NCBI GenBank assembly: GCA_958296165.1
Contig: OY282447.1
Location: 1,116,001-1,180,000, forward strand
Length of the DNA stretch: 64,000 bases
From: an uncultured Pseudomonadales bacterium
GTDB taxonomy: Bacteria; Pseudomonadota; Gammaproteobacteria; Pseudomonadales; Azotimanducaceae
Direction: 5' to 3'
A program made the translations under genes and the position numbers. Under the pieces are notes generated by a model that saw only the letters and a program-made list of their open reading frames with translations, searched no databases and was not told the origin of the DNA. Position 1 is the first letter of the stretch. Each line of letters starts with the position of its first letter. Of this stretch, positions 25,508 through 35,297 are shown one piece after another.

Positions 25508-26281
25508 TCAACGGACGATGTCCACGCCGACGGGGCAATGGTCCGAGCCGGTCACATCCGGCCACACGAAAGCATCGCGCACAAGCCGTTGCGCGGCGCG
25601 CGAGGCCAGCACGTAGTCGATCCGCCAGCCTACGTTGTCTGCACGGGCATTGCCCCACTGCCGCCACCAAGTGTAGTGGCCCGGTTCGCCGGGGTGTGCA
25701 CGGCGAAACGTGTCGCTCCAGCCGGCATCCAACCAGCGCGTGAACTCTGCCCGTTCCTCTGGCAGGAAGCCGCTGGTCTTGGCGTTGGTCTTGGGCCGCG
25801 CAAGGTCGAGTGCGGTATGCGCCGTGTTGTAGTCGCCCATCACGAACACCGGCCCGCGCCTCTTGAGCTGTTGCAGGCGACGGAATAGCGCTTGGTAGAA
25901 GCCGAGTTTGTATGGCACCCGGCTGTTGTCGCGATCGGTGCCGCTGCCCTTGGGAAAATACACATTGGCAATGGCCATACGGCCGAAGTGAGCGATAACT
26001 AACCGGCCTTCGACGTCGTACTCGTCAATGCCGAGTGCCGTCTCGATGCGAGTCGGCGGCGTCCGGCAAAACAGCGCCACGCCGCTATAGCCCTTGCGCT
26101 CGGCCGGCACGAAGTACGCATGCCAGCCACGCGGCGCTCGCACCTCCGGCGGCAGCTGTTCCGGCAGCGCACGCAGCTCCTGTATGCCCACCACATCGGC
26201 GCGCGAGGTCTCCAAGAAGCCGAGAAAGCCCTTCTTCACACAGGCGCGCAGACCGTTGACGTTCCAGCTGACGATGCGCAT
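25508..26281 (-). CDS. xth: Exodeoxyribonuclease III
   Basis: A 257-residue EEP-superfamily nuclease starting at ATG 26281 (MRIVSWNVNGLRACVKKGF); a start nine bases upstream is possible. Conserved elements are DVVGIQELRA (metal-binding Glu), GYSGVALFCRTPP, VMGDYNTAHTALDLARPK (Asp-Asn pair), GWRIDYVLAS and TGSDHCPVGVDI (catalytic Asp-His). Exonuclease III acts at abasic sites and trims 3' ends in base-excision repair. The length is normal for the family. It lies just downstream of the MFS gene on the same strand. Confidence 0.95.
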   Translation of the reverse strand: MRIVSWNVNGLRACVKKGFLGFLETSRADVVGIQELRALPEQLPPEVRAPRGWHAYFVPAERKGYSGVALFCRTPPTRIETALGIDEYDVEGRLVIAHFGRMAIANVYFPKGSGTDRDNSRVPYKLGFYQALFRRLQQLKRRGPVFVMGDYNTAHTALDLARPKTNAKTSGFLPEERAEFTRWLDAGWSDTFRRAHPGEPGHYTWWRQWGNARADNVGWRIDYVLASRAAQRLVRDAFVWPDVTGSDHCPVGVDIVR

Positions 26282-26314
26282 GTGCGCCATAGTACAAGCG
26301 CCAAGCGAGTGCGC

Positions 26315-27613
26315 CTAGAGACCTTGAAGGCGTGGTCGCTTGGCGATGCCGAACAGCACTGCGCCAAGTGCCGAGCAAGTGGCCAGCAAAGCGAAGCCAG
26401 CCGTGTAGTCGCCGAACGCATCGCGCATCACGCCGGCCAACAGGGCTCCCAGCGTCATGCCGAACATGGCCACGAGGGAGGAAAAGCCCATGATGGTGCC
26501 GAACGAAGCGGTGCCGAAATAGTCCGCCCGCAGCGCCACGATGAGCGGCCCTCGCACTCCCCAGCCCAAGCCGTGCAGCACCGCGAAGGCCAGCACCATG
26601 CCGTAGTTGGAGGCAAACGCCAGGCACATGAAGCCGATGCCGTGGCCGAGCATGCAACCCACGCACAGCAGGCGCTTGTCGTAGCGGTCGCCGAGCCAGC
26701 CGCCAAGCAGTTGACCAGTGATCTGGAAGATGGTCATCAGCGTGATGATGAAGCCGGCCGCCAGCGGCGTGAACGCCACGCTCTCGGTGAGGTGCGGCAA
26801 CAGATGGGCCATCACCGCCGACACTGTCAAGAGCGCGAGGCCATGGCCGATCGAGATGCACCAGAAGGCGCGGGTGCGCATCGCTTGCTTGGGCGTGAGG
26901 TTGATGTCCGCGGCAATTCGCCGGCGCGGTGCGGCAGGATGTGGCGTGGCGGTGCCGTCGGGCACCTCGCCTACGTCGTCCGGGCGGTGATGCACAAGCT
27001 GCACGAGCGGCAGGCCGACCAGCAACACGACGAGGCCGGAGACCAGCGCCGTCCAGCGCCAGCCCAAGGTCTCCAGCGACACGACGACGACGGGCACGCA
27101 CAGGCCGCCGATGGAAAAACCGAGCTGCGAGATAGCGACAGCCTTCGCCCGGTTGCGATCGAACCAGTTGACGACGGCAACGGTGAGCGTGGCGAAGCCG
27201 CCCAAGCCGGAGCCGATTGCGATCAGCGCCCAAGCGAGATAGTAAGTGAGCACCGAGTCCACCAAAGCGAACAGCGCAAACCCGGCGGCGAAGACGACGA
27301 GGCCGATGCGCAAGATCAAGCGTGGCCCAAAGCGATCCACCAGCCAGCCTTGCAGCGGGCCGAGCAATCCGGTTTCTATCCGCGTTAGCGCGAATGCGCC
27401 GGATATCGCCGTTGTGCTCCAGCCGAACTCGGTGCGCATCTGCAGCGCGTAGGCGCTGTAGGAGTGCATCCACAACAAGCCAGAGAGCAGCTGGATGCCG
27501 GCGGCGCCAACCACCAGCCACCAGCCGCGGAACACTCGGCCGGAGGGTCGGATGGCGCGGTCGACGCGGGCGGCAAACGATTGCGCCGCGCCTGGGCGAA
27601 CGCGCTTAGACAC
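26315..27613 (-). CDS. MFS transporter (monocarboxylate/oxalate-formate antiporter-like)
   Basis: A 432-residue protein with twelve predicted membrane segments and a central cytoplasmic loop rich in Pro, Arg and Asp (PDDVGEVPDGTATPHPAAPRR). Characteristic pieces are RFGPRLILRIG-like DRFGPR after TM2 and GGWLGDRYDKRLL after TM8, the two MFS signature loops. The general layout (FRGWWLVVGAAG at TM1) is that of the MCT/OFA branch that moves monocarboxylates or oxalate. Substrate not determinable. The GTG at 27613 is uncertain, since no ribosome binding site is obvious. It may be co-transcribed with xth. Confidence 0.85.
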   Translation of the reverse strand: MSKRVRPGAAQSFAARVDRAIRPSGRVFRGWWLVVGAAGIQLLSGLLWMHSYSAYALQMRTEFGWSTTAISGAFALTRIETGLLGPLQGWLVDRFGPRLILRIGLVVFAAGFALFALVDSVLTYYLAWALIAIGSGLGGFATLTVAVVNWFDRNRAKAVAISQLGFSIGGLCVPVVVVSLETLGWRWTALVSGLVVLLVGLPLVQLVHHRPDDVGEVPDGTATPHPAAPRRRIAADINLTPKQAMRTRAFWCISIGHGLALLTVSAVMAHLLPHLTESVAFTPLAAGFIITLMTIFQITGQLLGGWLGDRYDKRLLCVGCMLGHGIGFMCLAFASNYGMVLAFAVLHGLGWGVRGPLIVALRADYFGTASFGTIMGFSSLVAMFGMTLGALLAGVMRDAFGDYTAGFALLATCSALGAVLFGIAKRPRLQGL

Positions 27614-27679
27614 GACGGGCGAAGCCGTCGGTGCTGCGCTGTTCGCCGCCGCCGGTGGGACTGTCGCCGGTTGGCGTAG

Positions 27680-28621
27680 TTAGCGGTCCGACGTGGATTC
27701 GCTCGTCCGCATCCCGGCCAGCACGCGGGTCGCCGCACCGATCATCGACGACATGTCGCTCAAGTTGGCAGGCACGATCAGCGTATTGCCCTCTTTGGCG
27801 AGGTTGCCGAATCGTTCTAGGTAGTCCTCTGCGACGCGCAGCTGCATGGCTTTGTCGCCGCCTTCCGCATTCAATGCTTCGGCGACTTTCTTCAAGCCCT
27901 CGGCAGTGGCGCCGGCGACGGCGAGAATGGCCGCGGCTTCGCCGTGAGCCTCGTTGATCTGCTGCTGTTGGGCGGCTTCGGATTCCTTGATGACGCGCTG
28001 CTTCTCGCCTTCCGCCTCGTTGATCTTGGCATCCCGCTCACCCTCGGATTGCAGCACCGTCGCGCGCTTCTCCCGTTCCGCGCGCATCTGCTTCTCCATC
28101 GCCGAGACGACATCGCCCGGCGGGTTGATGTTCTTGATCTCGTAGCGCAGCACCTTCACGCCCCAAGGGTTGGATGCCTGATCGAGTTCATCGACGACGC
28201 GCACGTTGATATGGCTGCGTTCCTCGAAGGTCTTGTCTAGCTCGATCTTGCCGATTTCGCTACGCAACGTGGTCTGCGCGAGTTGAGCGATTGCGAACAG
28301 ATAATCTGCAATGCCGTAAGACGCCTTCTGGGCATCCATCACTTGCAGATAGAGGACGCCGTCCACGCCTACTTGGACGTTGTCCGAGGTGATGCAGATC
28401 TGTTCCTCCACATCGATTGTTTGCTCTTTCAACGTGTGCTTGTAGGCGACGCGCTCGAGAAAGGGAAACAGGATGTTGAAGCCGGGCGTGAGAGTGCGCG
28501 AATACTTGCCGAGGTTCTCGACGATGTAGGCGCTCTGCTGCGGCACGACGACTGCCGTTTTGATGATGATGATGATGGCGACAACCGCCACCAGCCCGAC
28601 CACGATGAGGCCCGGTTCCAC
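27680..28621 (-). CDS. SPFH-domain membrane protein (paraslipin/QmcA type)
   Basis: A 313-residue protein whose start is set at GTG 28621 by the excellent AAGGAGG just upstream. One N-terminal membrane helix (LIVVGLVAVVAIIIIIKTAVV) is followed by an SPFH/band-7 domain (VVPQQSAYIVENLGKYSRTL). Then comes an Ala/Glu-rich coiled coil (KRATVLQSEGERDAKINEAE) and a conserved end (DYLERFGNLAKEGNTLIVPA). Such proteins form large membrane rings thought to organise proteases or lipid domains. It follows the nfeD gene by 11 bases; SPFH-NfeD operons are classic partners. Confidence 0.9.
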   Translation of the reverse strand: MEPGLIVVGLVAVVAIIIIIKTAVVVPQQSAYIVENLGKYSRTLTPGFNILFPFLERVAYKHTLKEQTIDVEEQICITSDNVQVGVDGVLYLQVMDAQKASYGIADYLFAIAQLAQTTLRSEIGKIELDKTFEERSHINVRVVDELDQASNPWGVKVLRYEIKNINPPGDVVSAMEKQMRAEREKRATVLQSEGERDAKINEAEGEKQRVIKESEAAQQQQINEAHGEAAAILAVAGATAEGLKKVAEALNAEGGDKAMQLRVAEDYLERFGNLAKEGNTLIVPANLSDMSSMIGAATRVLAGMRTSESTSDR

Positions 28622-28632
28622 TTCAATCCTCC

Positions 28633-29148
28633 TTATTCCGCGGCGTCGCCCGGCGGCGAAGCGGGGCTTGTTGCTGGTGCTTGTTGCGCGGCCGAAGTGC
28701 TGATTGCCGAGGGGCTTTCCAGAGCGCTGATTTCCAGAATGGTGCCCTTTGCGCTGATCACGCGGGCTTGGCTGCCGGCGGCGATCTCCGCCGGCCCGAC
28801 GTTGCGGGCCGACCATTGCGTGCCGCGCAAACGGATGCGCGTTTGACCGCCTTGCGCCACTGCCGCGGTTACGTCGACGACCTCGCCGGTGGGGCCGCCA
28901 TCAAAGCCGGGCAGATTGCCGCGCAGCCGCTTGTAGAGCCGCTCGCGGAACAACACCATCGAGGCCACCGCGAGTATCGCGTAGAGCAGCCACTGTCCCC
29001 AGATCGGCAAGTCGGCACCGGCGAGTTGCAGGACGCCAACCAGAATCGCAGCCGCGCCCATGAAGATGAAGTAGAACGCCATGTCCGCAGCGGTGAGCTC
29101 CACGCCCACCAGCAGGACACCAACGATCAACCAAGCCCACCAAGGCAT
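28633..29148 (-). CDS. NfeD family membrane protein
   Basis: A 171-residue protein starting at ATG 29148 (MPWWAWLIVGVLLVGVELTA). About four hydrophobic helices precede a C-terminal OB-fold domain (GEVVDVTAAVAQGG, RIRLRGTQWSAR, VISAKGTILEI), the standard short NfeD form (NfeD1b). It has no protease domain. The OB fold binds the partner SPFH protein encoded directly downstream. The tail after residue 150 is Ala/Ser/Pro rich and disordered. Confidence 0.9.
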   Translation of the reverse strand: MPWWAWLIVGVLLVGVELTAADMAFYFIFMGAAAILVGVLQLAGADLPIWGQWLLYAILAVASMVLFRERLYKRLRGNLPGFDGGPTGEVVDVTAAVAQGGQTRIRLRGTQWSARNVGPAEIAAGSQARVISAKGTILEISALESPSAISTSAAQQAPATSPASPPGDAAE

Positions 29149-29297
29149 TGCATTCCCCGAACCACGCTCGATAGCTACCGCCAACAATGCCCTAGTGTCG
29201 AAACCAAGTCCAGCGCAGCAGACGCTCAGACGCTTCGGGCGGGAATCCGCGCTCTAGCCTGTTGCTCGCATCGCCAGTGCTCGGCAGACTTGGGCGA

Positions 29298-30212
29298 ATG
29301 GACTCAACGCATGATCGAACCGTCGCAGGGGACAGCCGCCATGCCCCTGCTCGCCAAGCCACTACCATCGACTGCCAGGTTCACGCCTACGAGCGTGATC
29401 GTTTGGGGCGGCCGTGGGCCGACGTACTCACCGGGCCGCCGGAGGTCACGGGAGACGACATGGTGGCCGCCATGGATGCCGTGCGTGTGGATGGTGCGCT
29501 GCTTGTCTCGCCCTTCCGCTTGTACCGCTACGACGGCAGCTACGCGCTGGAAGTCCACGCCACGCACCCGACGCGCTTCGGCCTGATCAAGCCTTTCGAT
29601 CCCGGCGCTGCGGATGTGGCGGCGCAGATCGACGCTTGGGCGCACACAGCCGGTGTCGTCGGCGCTCGGCTGATGCTCACCGACGGCTATGCGGACGCGG
29701 CTGCGAGCACAGTGCGTTCGGGGCTGGATCGGATTCTCGCCGGCGCGGCCGAGCACGGGCTGCCGGTGAACGTGCTCTGCTGGCACCAGCTGAAACTGCT
29801 TGGCGAGCTGGCGGCCAGGCATCCGAATACGCGCATCGTCATCGATCACCTTGGCCTGCCGCAGCCGTTCCATCCGCCGCCTCCAGCCCAGCCATTTGCC
29901 GCGCTTGAAGATGTGCTGGCGCTGGCGGCACTCGACAACGTGGCGATCAAGGTGTCAGGGGCATGCACGCTGTCTCACCAGCCGTTCCCCTACGACGACT
30001 TGTGGACGCCTCTGCGCCGCGTCTTCGATGCCTACGGCTTCGAGCGCTGCATGTGGGGAACCGATTGGACTCGCGCGGTCGAACTCGTGACCTACGAACA
30101 GGCGGTGGACGCTTTCCGTGTGACCGACCAGCTCTCGGAATCCGAACGCAGCGCACTGATGGGCGGCACGTTGGCACGCATCTACGGCTGGAGGCCCGGC
30201 GGGCAACCCTGA
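29298..30212 (+). CDS. Amidohydrolase 2 family metal-dependent hydrolase
   Basis: A 304-residue TIM-barrel hydrolase starting at ATG 29298. IDCQVHAYE matches the first metal-binding strand, though the usual H-x-H is changed to Q-V-H. NTRIVIDHLGLPQP supplies the conserved His/Asp strand, and RCMWGTDWTRA the last catalytic Asp strand. Relatives act as decarboxylases or lactonases on small carbonyl compounds. It is transcribed away from nfeD and stands alone. The altered first motif means the metal content may differ from well-known members. Confidence 0.8.
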   Translation: MDSTHDRTVAGDSRHAPARQATTIDCQVHAYERDRLGRPWADVLTGPPEVTGDDMVAAMDAVRVDGALLVSPFRLYRYDGSYALEVHATHPTRFGLIKPFDPGAADVAAQIDAWAHTAGVVGARLMLTDGYADAAASTVRSGLDRILAGAAEHGLPVNVLCWHQLKLLGELAARHPNTRIVIDHLGLPQPFHPPPPAQPFAALEDVLALAALDNVAIKVSGACTLSHQPFPYDDLWTPLRRVFDAYGFERCMWGTDWTRAVELVTYEQAVDAFRVTDQLSESERSALMGGTLARIYGWRPGGQP

Positions 30213-30397
30213 CCGAGAAGGGCGCGGCCTCGGCCGACGAAATCGCCGCCAACGCCCGATGCGTCACAGTACCGGCACCCGAAGGGCGGAACTGCTGCGT
30301 TGGGCACCCGGGTCCGGCCTGACCGTAACGGTGCGCCCGGAGACCTGCTCGCCGTGGACTACTCGCGCGCCTGAGCGTCTCCTCGCGCAGCCTTGGA

Positions 30398-32068
30398 TCA
30401 ACCAAGCGCGAGGCTCAGCACCAGCAGACCGGCCAACGTCGCGCTCACGAGCTTCCAGAACAGCGTGGGATTCTTCTCGAGCAGGGGTGCGGTCTCGGCC
30501 CGGCGGACGAGTTCCGGGTTTGGCCGCGCGAGGTCCGTGACGAGCTCCGAGAGGGCCTCGTAGCGGCTTTGCGGGTTGTGCGCCGTCGCCTTGGCCAGCG
30601 CCAGGTCCACCCACCTCGGCAGATCGTCGCGGCCAGCCTTGGCGAGCGTCGTGTAGGGCCGATTCACGTAAGCCTTGGCGTCGCGCGCGAGCGGTGGCTT
30701 GTAGGGCAGCGCGCCGGCGAGCATTTCGTACGCCACGACGCCCAGGGCGTAGATGTCCGCGGCGTGGGTCGCGGGCTGACCGAGCAGGCATTCGGGTGCG
30801 ACGTAGCCCACCGAGCCGACGGGGTGGGGCTCGCGAACGGCCTGGTCGAGTTCGTCGAAGCCCTGCGCGTAGGCGGTGCCGAAGTCGACGATCTTGGCGT
30901 TGCCGTCGCGGTCGACCATCACGTTCTCGGGCTTGAGGTCCCGATGCACGATCTGCAGCCGCTGGAAGGCGCGCAGCGCCTTGGCGATCTCGCCGACGAG
31001 TCGGCGCACCTCGTCAATGGCGGGTCGGGGATTGTCGAGCATCCACTGGCGAAGGCTCACGCCCTCGACGTGTTCGGCGACGAGATAGAGGAAGCGGCTC
31101 TCCGGACGCGGCAGCACCTTCATGACGCCGGGGTGACTGATCCGTTTGCCGATCCACTCTTCACGGAGAAAGCCGTCGAGGTAGACGGCGTCCTCGGCGA
31201 ACGACTCGGACGGCGCCTTGAGGGCCAGGCGACGGCCCGATGGATCCTCGACGAGGTACAGGTGGCTGCGGGCGCCGCTCGCGATCGCGCGCAGCACGCG
31301 GTAGCCGTCGATGCGGGCATCGGGGCGCAACACCGGCGGAATCGCCTGGCGCGTCAAGCGGCGGTGCGCCTCGTCGATGTCCTCGTCGGGCGTCGAGTCG
31401 ATGCGGACCAGCAGGCAACTGACGTTGTCTTCGCTGCCCCGCCTGAGGGCGGCGTCCACGATCGTCCGGGAGACGCTCTCCAGCGTCGCGTTGCTTAAGA
31501 GCGCGCAACTGACGTGCCGGCGCAGGTGCCGGGCAGGCAACGCATCGTGGACGCCGTCGGTGGTCAGCACGAAGACGTCGTCCGGCGCCAGGTCTTCGGC
31601 CAGGTAGTCCACCTCGAGGTCCAGATCCATGCCGAGGGCGTTGGTGAGCATCGCCTGCTTGCGGTGGTCGCGGGTAAGCTGCTCGAACTCGCCGTTCCGG
31701 AGCCGGTACACTCGGCTGTCGCCGACGTGGAAGACGTGCGCGGTGCGGCCCTTGGCGATCACCGCGCTCGTCGTGCATGCCATCCCGTCGTGGTGGCAGA
31801 GCCAGCGGTTGAGCGCGTTGAGGACGCGCGCCGCAGATGCCTTGACGGTCCACGTCTCCGGGGTCGCCAGGTATTCGTCGATGAATTCGGTCACCGTCGT
31901 CTGGCTGGCCTTGTCCGCCTGTTCGCCGCTCGAGACGCCATCGGCGATCACCGCGACCGCGCCCCTCATTCGGTCCGGGGGCGCCGCGGCGAACGCATCC
32001 TCGTTGACGGCGCGCGTCCCGGCGAGCGAGGTACCGCCGTAGCTGATGCCGAGTTCGGCGCCGTGCAC
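30398..32068 (-). CDS. Bifunctional PP2C phosphatase-Ser/Thr kinase, membrane-anchored
   Basis: About 556 residues from GTG 32068, a few bases after the narK stop; a TTG at 32074 is possible. The N-terminal PP2C domain shows GTRAVNEDAFAAAP, VAVIADGVSSGEQ, HVFHVGDSRVYRL, LTTDGVHD and GSEDNVSCL. The C-terminal protein kinase has RRLALKAPSE (Lys), QIVHRDLKPENVMVD, KIVDFGTAY and YALGVVAYEMLAGALPY. A final hydrophobic helix (WKLVSATLAGLLVLSLALG) anchors it. This fusion is often found beside nitrate transporters in proteobacteria, where it is presumed to modulate nitrate assimilation. It is the last gene of the operon. Confidence 0.9.
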   Translation of the reverse strand: MHGAELGISYGGTSLAGTRAVNEDAFAAAPPDRMRGAVAVIADGVSSGEQADKASQTTVTEFIDEYLATPETWTVKASAARVLNALNRWLCHHDGMACTTSAVIAKGRTAHVFHVGDSRVYRLRNGEFEQLTRDHRKQAMLTNALGMDLDLEVDYLAEDLAPDDVFVLTTDGVHDALPARHLRRHVSCALLSNATLESVSRTIVDAALRRGSEDNVSCLLVRIDSTPDEDIDEAHRRLTRQAIPPVLRPDARIDGYRVLRAIASGARSHLYLVEDPSGRRLALKAPSESFAEDAVYLDGFLREEWIGKRISHPGVMKVLPRPESRFLYLVAEHVEGVSLRQWMLDNPRPAIDEVRRLVGEIAKALRAFQRLQIVHRDLKPENVMVDRDGNAKIVDFGTAYAQGFDELDQAVREPHPVGSVGYVAPECLLGQPATHAADIYALGVVAYEMLAGALPYKPPLARDAKAYVNRPYTTLAKAGRDDLPRWVDLALAKATAHNPQSRYEALSELVTDLARPNPELVRRAETAPLLEKNPTLFWKLVSATLAGLLVLSLALG

Positions 32069-32082
32069 CGCCAAAGCCGCGC

Positions 32083-33555
32083 CTAGGCGACCTCGATCAA
32101 CTCGACCGTGCCGTCGTCGCGGACCTCGGCCATGTGCCCGCGGGGCTCCTCCATGAAGAACAGGGCGAGGAGGCCGACCACCGCCGAGACGCCGATGACC
32201 GCGAAGAAGACATCGAAGCCGACCATCGAGAAGACCGTCAAGTAGCACACCGCGCCGATGTTGCCATAGGCGCCCGTCATGCCCGCGATCTGACCGGTCA
32301 GCCGGCGCTTGATCAGGGGTACGACCGCGAACACGGCGCCCTCGCCGGCTTGTACGAAGAAGGAACACGCCATCGCCGTGATGACGGCGAGCACCAACGG
32401 CCAGGACGAGTCCACCAGGGCGAAGGTGAAGTAGCCGATGGCGAGTCCGGCGATCAGGATCAACAGCGTCCGGCGACGGCCGAAGATGTCGCTGATGAGG
32501 CCGCCGGCCGGACGCGACATGAGGTTCATGAAGGCGTAGGACGAAGCCAGCAATCCGGCCTGGACCATGCTGAGACCGAAGACGTCGCTGAAGAACAGCG
32601 GCAGCATGGAGACGACGGCGAGTTCGGAGCCGAACGTCGCGAAGTACAGGACGTTCAACACCGCGACCTGCTTGAACTTGTAGCGGTGCAGCGCCGGCAC
32701 GGGCGTCTCGAAGACGCCCTTGTTGACCCGCCATGCCTGCCAGGCGTCGTAGACGTAGCCGACGAACAGGACGGCGTAGACCGTGTTCGCGCCGGTCGCC
32801 GAGAGCAGGTCCACGCCGCCTGACGACAGCTTCCAAGCGAGCAGCGCCAGCGCCAGGAAGATCGGCGCCTTCATGGCCAGGAGCAGGAACAAGTCCCCCT
32901 TGCTGGTCACCTCGATGGCGCCCAGGTTCTTCGGCTTGAAGTACGTCGAGCCCTTGGGCGTGTCGGAGACGTTGAAGTAGTAGAGCACGCCGAAGACGAT
33001 CGCGAGTACGCCCGTCGTGCCGATGGCGTAGCGCCAGCCCTCGTCGCCGCCGAACAGCAGGGCGAGCGTCGGCAACGCCATGGCGGCTGCGGCCGAGCCG
33101 AAGTTGCCCCAGCCGCCGTAGACGCCCTCGGCGCGCCCGAGCTCGTTGGCTGGGAACCATTCGCCGACCATGCGGATGCCGACCACGAACCCCGCGCCGA
33201 TGAAGCCGAGCAGGAACCGTGCGATCGCCGCCTGGACGAACGAATCCGCAAGGGCGAATGCGAAGCACGGCACGCTGCACGCCACGAGCAGAATCGAATA
33301 GACGAGCCGCGGCCCGTACTTGTCGGTGAGCATGCCGATGATGATCCGCGCCGGGATGGCGAGGGCCACGTTCAGCGTGAGAAGGATGGACACCTCGGCC
33401 TTGCTCAAGCCCAGCGTGTCCTTGATGGCGGACATGAGCGGGGCATGGTTGAACCAGACCACGAAGGTGACGAAGAACGCCATCCAACTCATGTGCAGCA
33501 CCTTCATCTTGCCGCGGAAGGCCAGCAGGTTGAAACTGCGTACTTCGTTCGTCAC
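32083..33555 (-). CDS. narK: NarK-family nitrate/nitrite MFS transporter
   Basis: A 490-residue MFS protein starting at ATG 33555 ([20 protein letters not shown]). [19 protein letters not shown] is the typical NarK start. Both nitrate-signature glycine stretches are visible ([15 protein letters not shown] in TM5 and [18 protein letters not shown] in TM11), as are the substrate-binding arginines (around [10 protein letters not shown] and SRPAGG). It imports nitrate for the NasA reductase encoded upstream in the same operon. It is separated by 11 bases from the iron-sulfur gene before it and 14 from the kinase after it. Confidence 0.92.
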   Translation of the reverse strand: MTNEVRSFNLLAFRGKMKVLHMSWMAFFVTFVVWFNHAPLMSAIKDTLGLSKAEVSILLTLNVALAIPARIIIGMLTDKYGPRLVYSILLVACSVPCFAFALADSFVQAAIARFLLGFIGAGFVVGIRMVGEWFPANELGRAEGVYGGWGNFGSAAAAMALPTLALLFGGDEGWRYAIGTTGVLAIVFGVLYYFNVSDTPKGSTYFKPKNLGAIEVTSKGDLFLLLAMKAPIFLALALLAWKLSSGGVDLLSATGANTVYAVLFVGYVYDAWQAWRVNKGVFETPVPALHRYKFKQVAVLNVLYFATFGSELAVVSMLPLFFSDVFGLSMVQAGLLASSYAFMNLMSRPAGGLISDIFGRRRTLLILIAGLAIGYFTFALVDSSWPLVLAVITAMACSFFVQAGEGAVFAVVPLIKRRLTGQIAGMTGAYGNIGAVCYLTVFSMVGFDVFFAVIGVSAVVGLLALFFMEEPRGHMAEVRDDGTVELIEVA

Positions 33556-33566
33556 AGATCGGCTCC

Positions 33567-35297
33567 TCAGTGCCCGTTCGGAGCGACGCCGACGGCGCGG
33601 TTCGCGGCCAGCCCGATGTCGCGGGCGTGTTGCTCGAACCCCTTGTTCTTCCAGAAAAAAGCGCCCGGCATGGTGGTCGGCACGACCACGACATAGAACA
33701 GCGCTCGACTCACGGCGCTTGTGCCGACGCCAACGAGCGCGGCAACCAGCCAGGGGGCCGGATGGGTCACCCCGCCGAGGGCGAGGCTTGCGACCAGGAC
33801 GACGCTGCCGACCAGGAGCGCATTGCGCAGCCGGTAGACATGGCCGAAAGTCGTCGTCTGCACGTAGTGCGACACCGCGCCTTCATGCGCGGCGTCACGC
33901 ATGTCCCTGGCATGGCCGACGAGGCCGACGGCCTCCAGTGCCCAGCCGGCCACGATCGCGGCCGCGAGCAGCGGCGGCCAGCCGGGCGCCAGCGCCAAGC
34001 CGATCCAGCCGCCGAGCGCAAGCGTGGCGCCGACGAAGGACGCCGCGGTCTGCCAATGGTTCCAGAACGGGCGCGCGGGGATGAGATAGCAGCGCACCAT
34101 GGTGTAGATCGTCGCGACCCCGGCGACGACGGCCGCTGCGCCACAGCCGAACGCGGCTTGGGACCATCCGGCGAGGTCGGCGACGAAGTACAGGCCCGTC
34201 GCGGCGCCGAAGCAGACCGTGGCGAGCGCTTCGCGGCTCAAGTTGGAGTGCCGCAAATTGTTGAAGCCGCGATAGAAGCGAAGGGTCTTGCCGAGATGCG
34301 CGGTGGACGCGGCCATGCCGAGCCCGACCAAGGCCAGGGCAGCGACGGCAACGAGACCGTTGCCGACGCCCGTCGCGAACGTCGTGGCGAACGCGCCGAC
34401 GGCGGCCTGCACGGCCAGCGTGAACGCGACCAGGGGGTTCTCGCGCGACGAGAGCCGCGCCCAGTTCCACTGCGCCTCGACGCCGTCCTTGGCATCGACA
34501 ACCGGACGGAACGCAGCGTCTTGCCCTCGTGGCTGGGTCTGCCGGTACTTGACCGGCGCGGAGTCGGGCCGCGTCACCTCGAGGGGTGCCGCCTTCAAGT
34601 GCTGGAAACGGATGTTGGCCTTGGTGATGTTGGGGTCGGGGAAGCCCGGAATCCGGGCGTCGGCGGCTTCGCGCCCTTCCGGCATGGTCTCGACCACGCC
34701 GAAGTCGAGCGCATTGCCGACGCACGCGGAGACGCAGGCAGGCTTCAGACCGACCTCCAGCCGATCGACGCACATGTTGCATTTCTCGACCTGGCCAGCC
34801 ATGGGGTCGAGCTGCGGCGCGTTGTAGGGGCACACCCACGTGCAGTAGCCGCAGCCGAAACAGATGTCCGGATCCTGGATCACGGCCCCGTACTCCGGAT
34901 GCTTGGTATAGGCGCGCGTCGGGCAGCCCTTGAGGCAGACCGGGTCGTCGCAGTGGTTGCACGCCATCGAGATGTTGATGCGCGTGTAGTCGGGGTAGGT
35001 GCCGCCCTCGACGTAGCCGACCGAGCGAAAGCTCAGATGCGGCGGCAGGTCGTTCTTCTCGCTGCAGGCGGCTTCGCAGGCGTGGCAGCCGATGCAGTTG
35101 TCCGCGGTGAAGTGGAACGCGTGCTGGCGCGTGCGGTTCGGGTTGTCGCCGATCCCCGCATCGCCGTTGATGACGAGGCTCGTCCCGTTGTCGCCGTCCG
35201 GCAGCAACTGGATCGGGTTGCCGTAGCGATTGAGCGTCTCGGCGGTCCGCTCCGCGAGCTTTGCGTAATCGGGCTCGTCGTTGCGCAGCGGGATCAC
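33567..35297 (-). CDS. Fused DmsB/DmsC-like subunit: 4x[4Fe-4S] ferredoxin plus membrane anchor
   Basis: A 576-residue protein. GTG 35297 overlaps the nasA stop by one base, so this start is favoured. Residues from about 70 to 220 hold four cysteine clusters ([48 protein letters not shown]), a DmsB-type electron-transfer module. The second half has about eight hydrophobic helices of the DmsC/NrfD-like anchor (DMSO reductase anchor subunit). A quinol-linked electron route to NasA is therefore likely, instead of NADH or ferredoxin. Such fusions accompany nasA in several proteobacterial nitrate clusters. Confidence 0.88.
   Translation of the reverse strand: MIPLRNDEPDYAKLAERTAETLNRYGNPIQLLPDGDNGTSLVINGDAGIGDNPNRTRQHAFHFTADNCIGCHACEAACSEKNDLPPHLSFRSVGYVEGGTYPDYTRINISMACNHCDDPVCLKGCPTRAYTKHPEYGAVIQDPDICFGCGYCTWVCPYNAPQLDPMAGQVEKCNMCVDRLEVGLKPACVSACVGNALDFGVVETMPEGREAADARIPGFPDPNITKANIRFQHLKAAPLEVTRPDSAPVKYRQTQPRGQDAAFRPVVDAKDGVEAQWNWARLSSRENPLVAFTLAVQAAVGAFATTFATGVGNGLVAVAALALVGLGMAASTAHLGKTLRFYRGFNNLRHSNLSREALATVCFGAATGLYFVADLAGWSQAAFGCGAAAVVAGVATIYTMVRCYLIPARPFWNHWQTAASFVGATLALGGWIGLALAPGWPPLLAAAIVAGWALEAVGLVGHARDMRDAAHEGAVSHYVQTTTFGHVYRLRNALLVGSVVLVASLALGGVTHPAPWLVAALVGVGTSAVSRALFYVVVVPTTMPGAFFWKNKGFEQHARDIGLAANRAVGVAPNGH

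Noticed and set aside
30398-33694. A single 1098-codon minus-strand frame
   Set aside because: Its first half is an out-of-frame reading of narK. Only the part after about 32068 codes (phosphatase-kinase).
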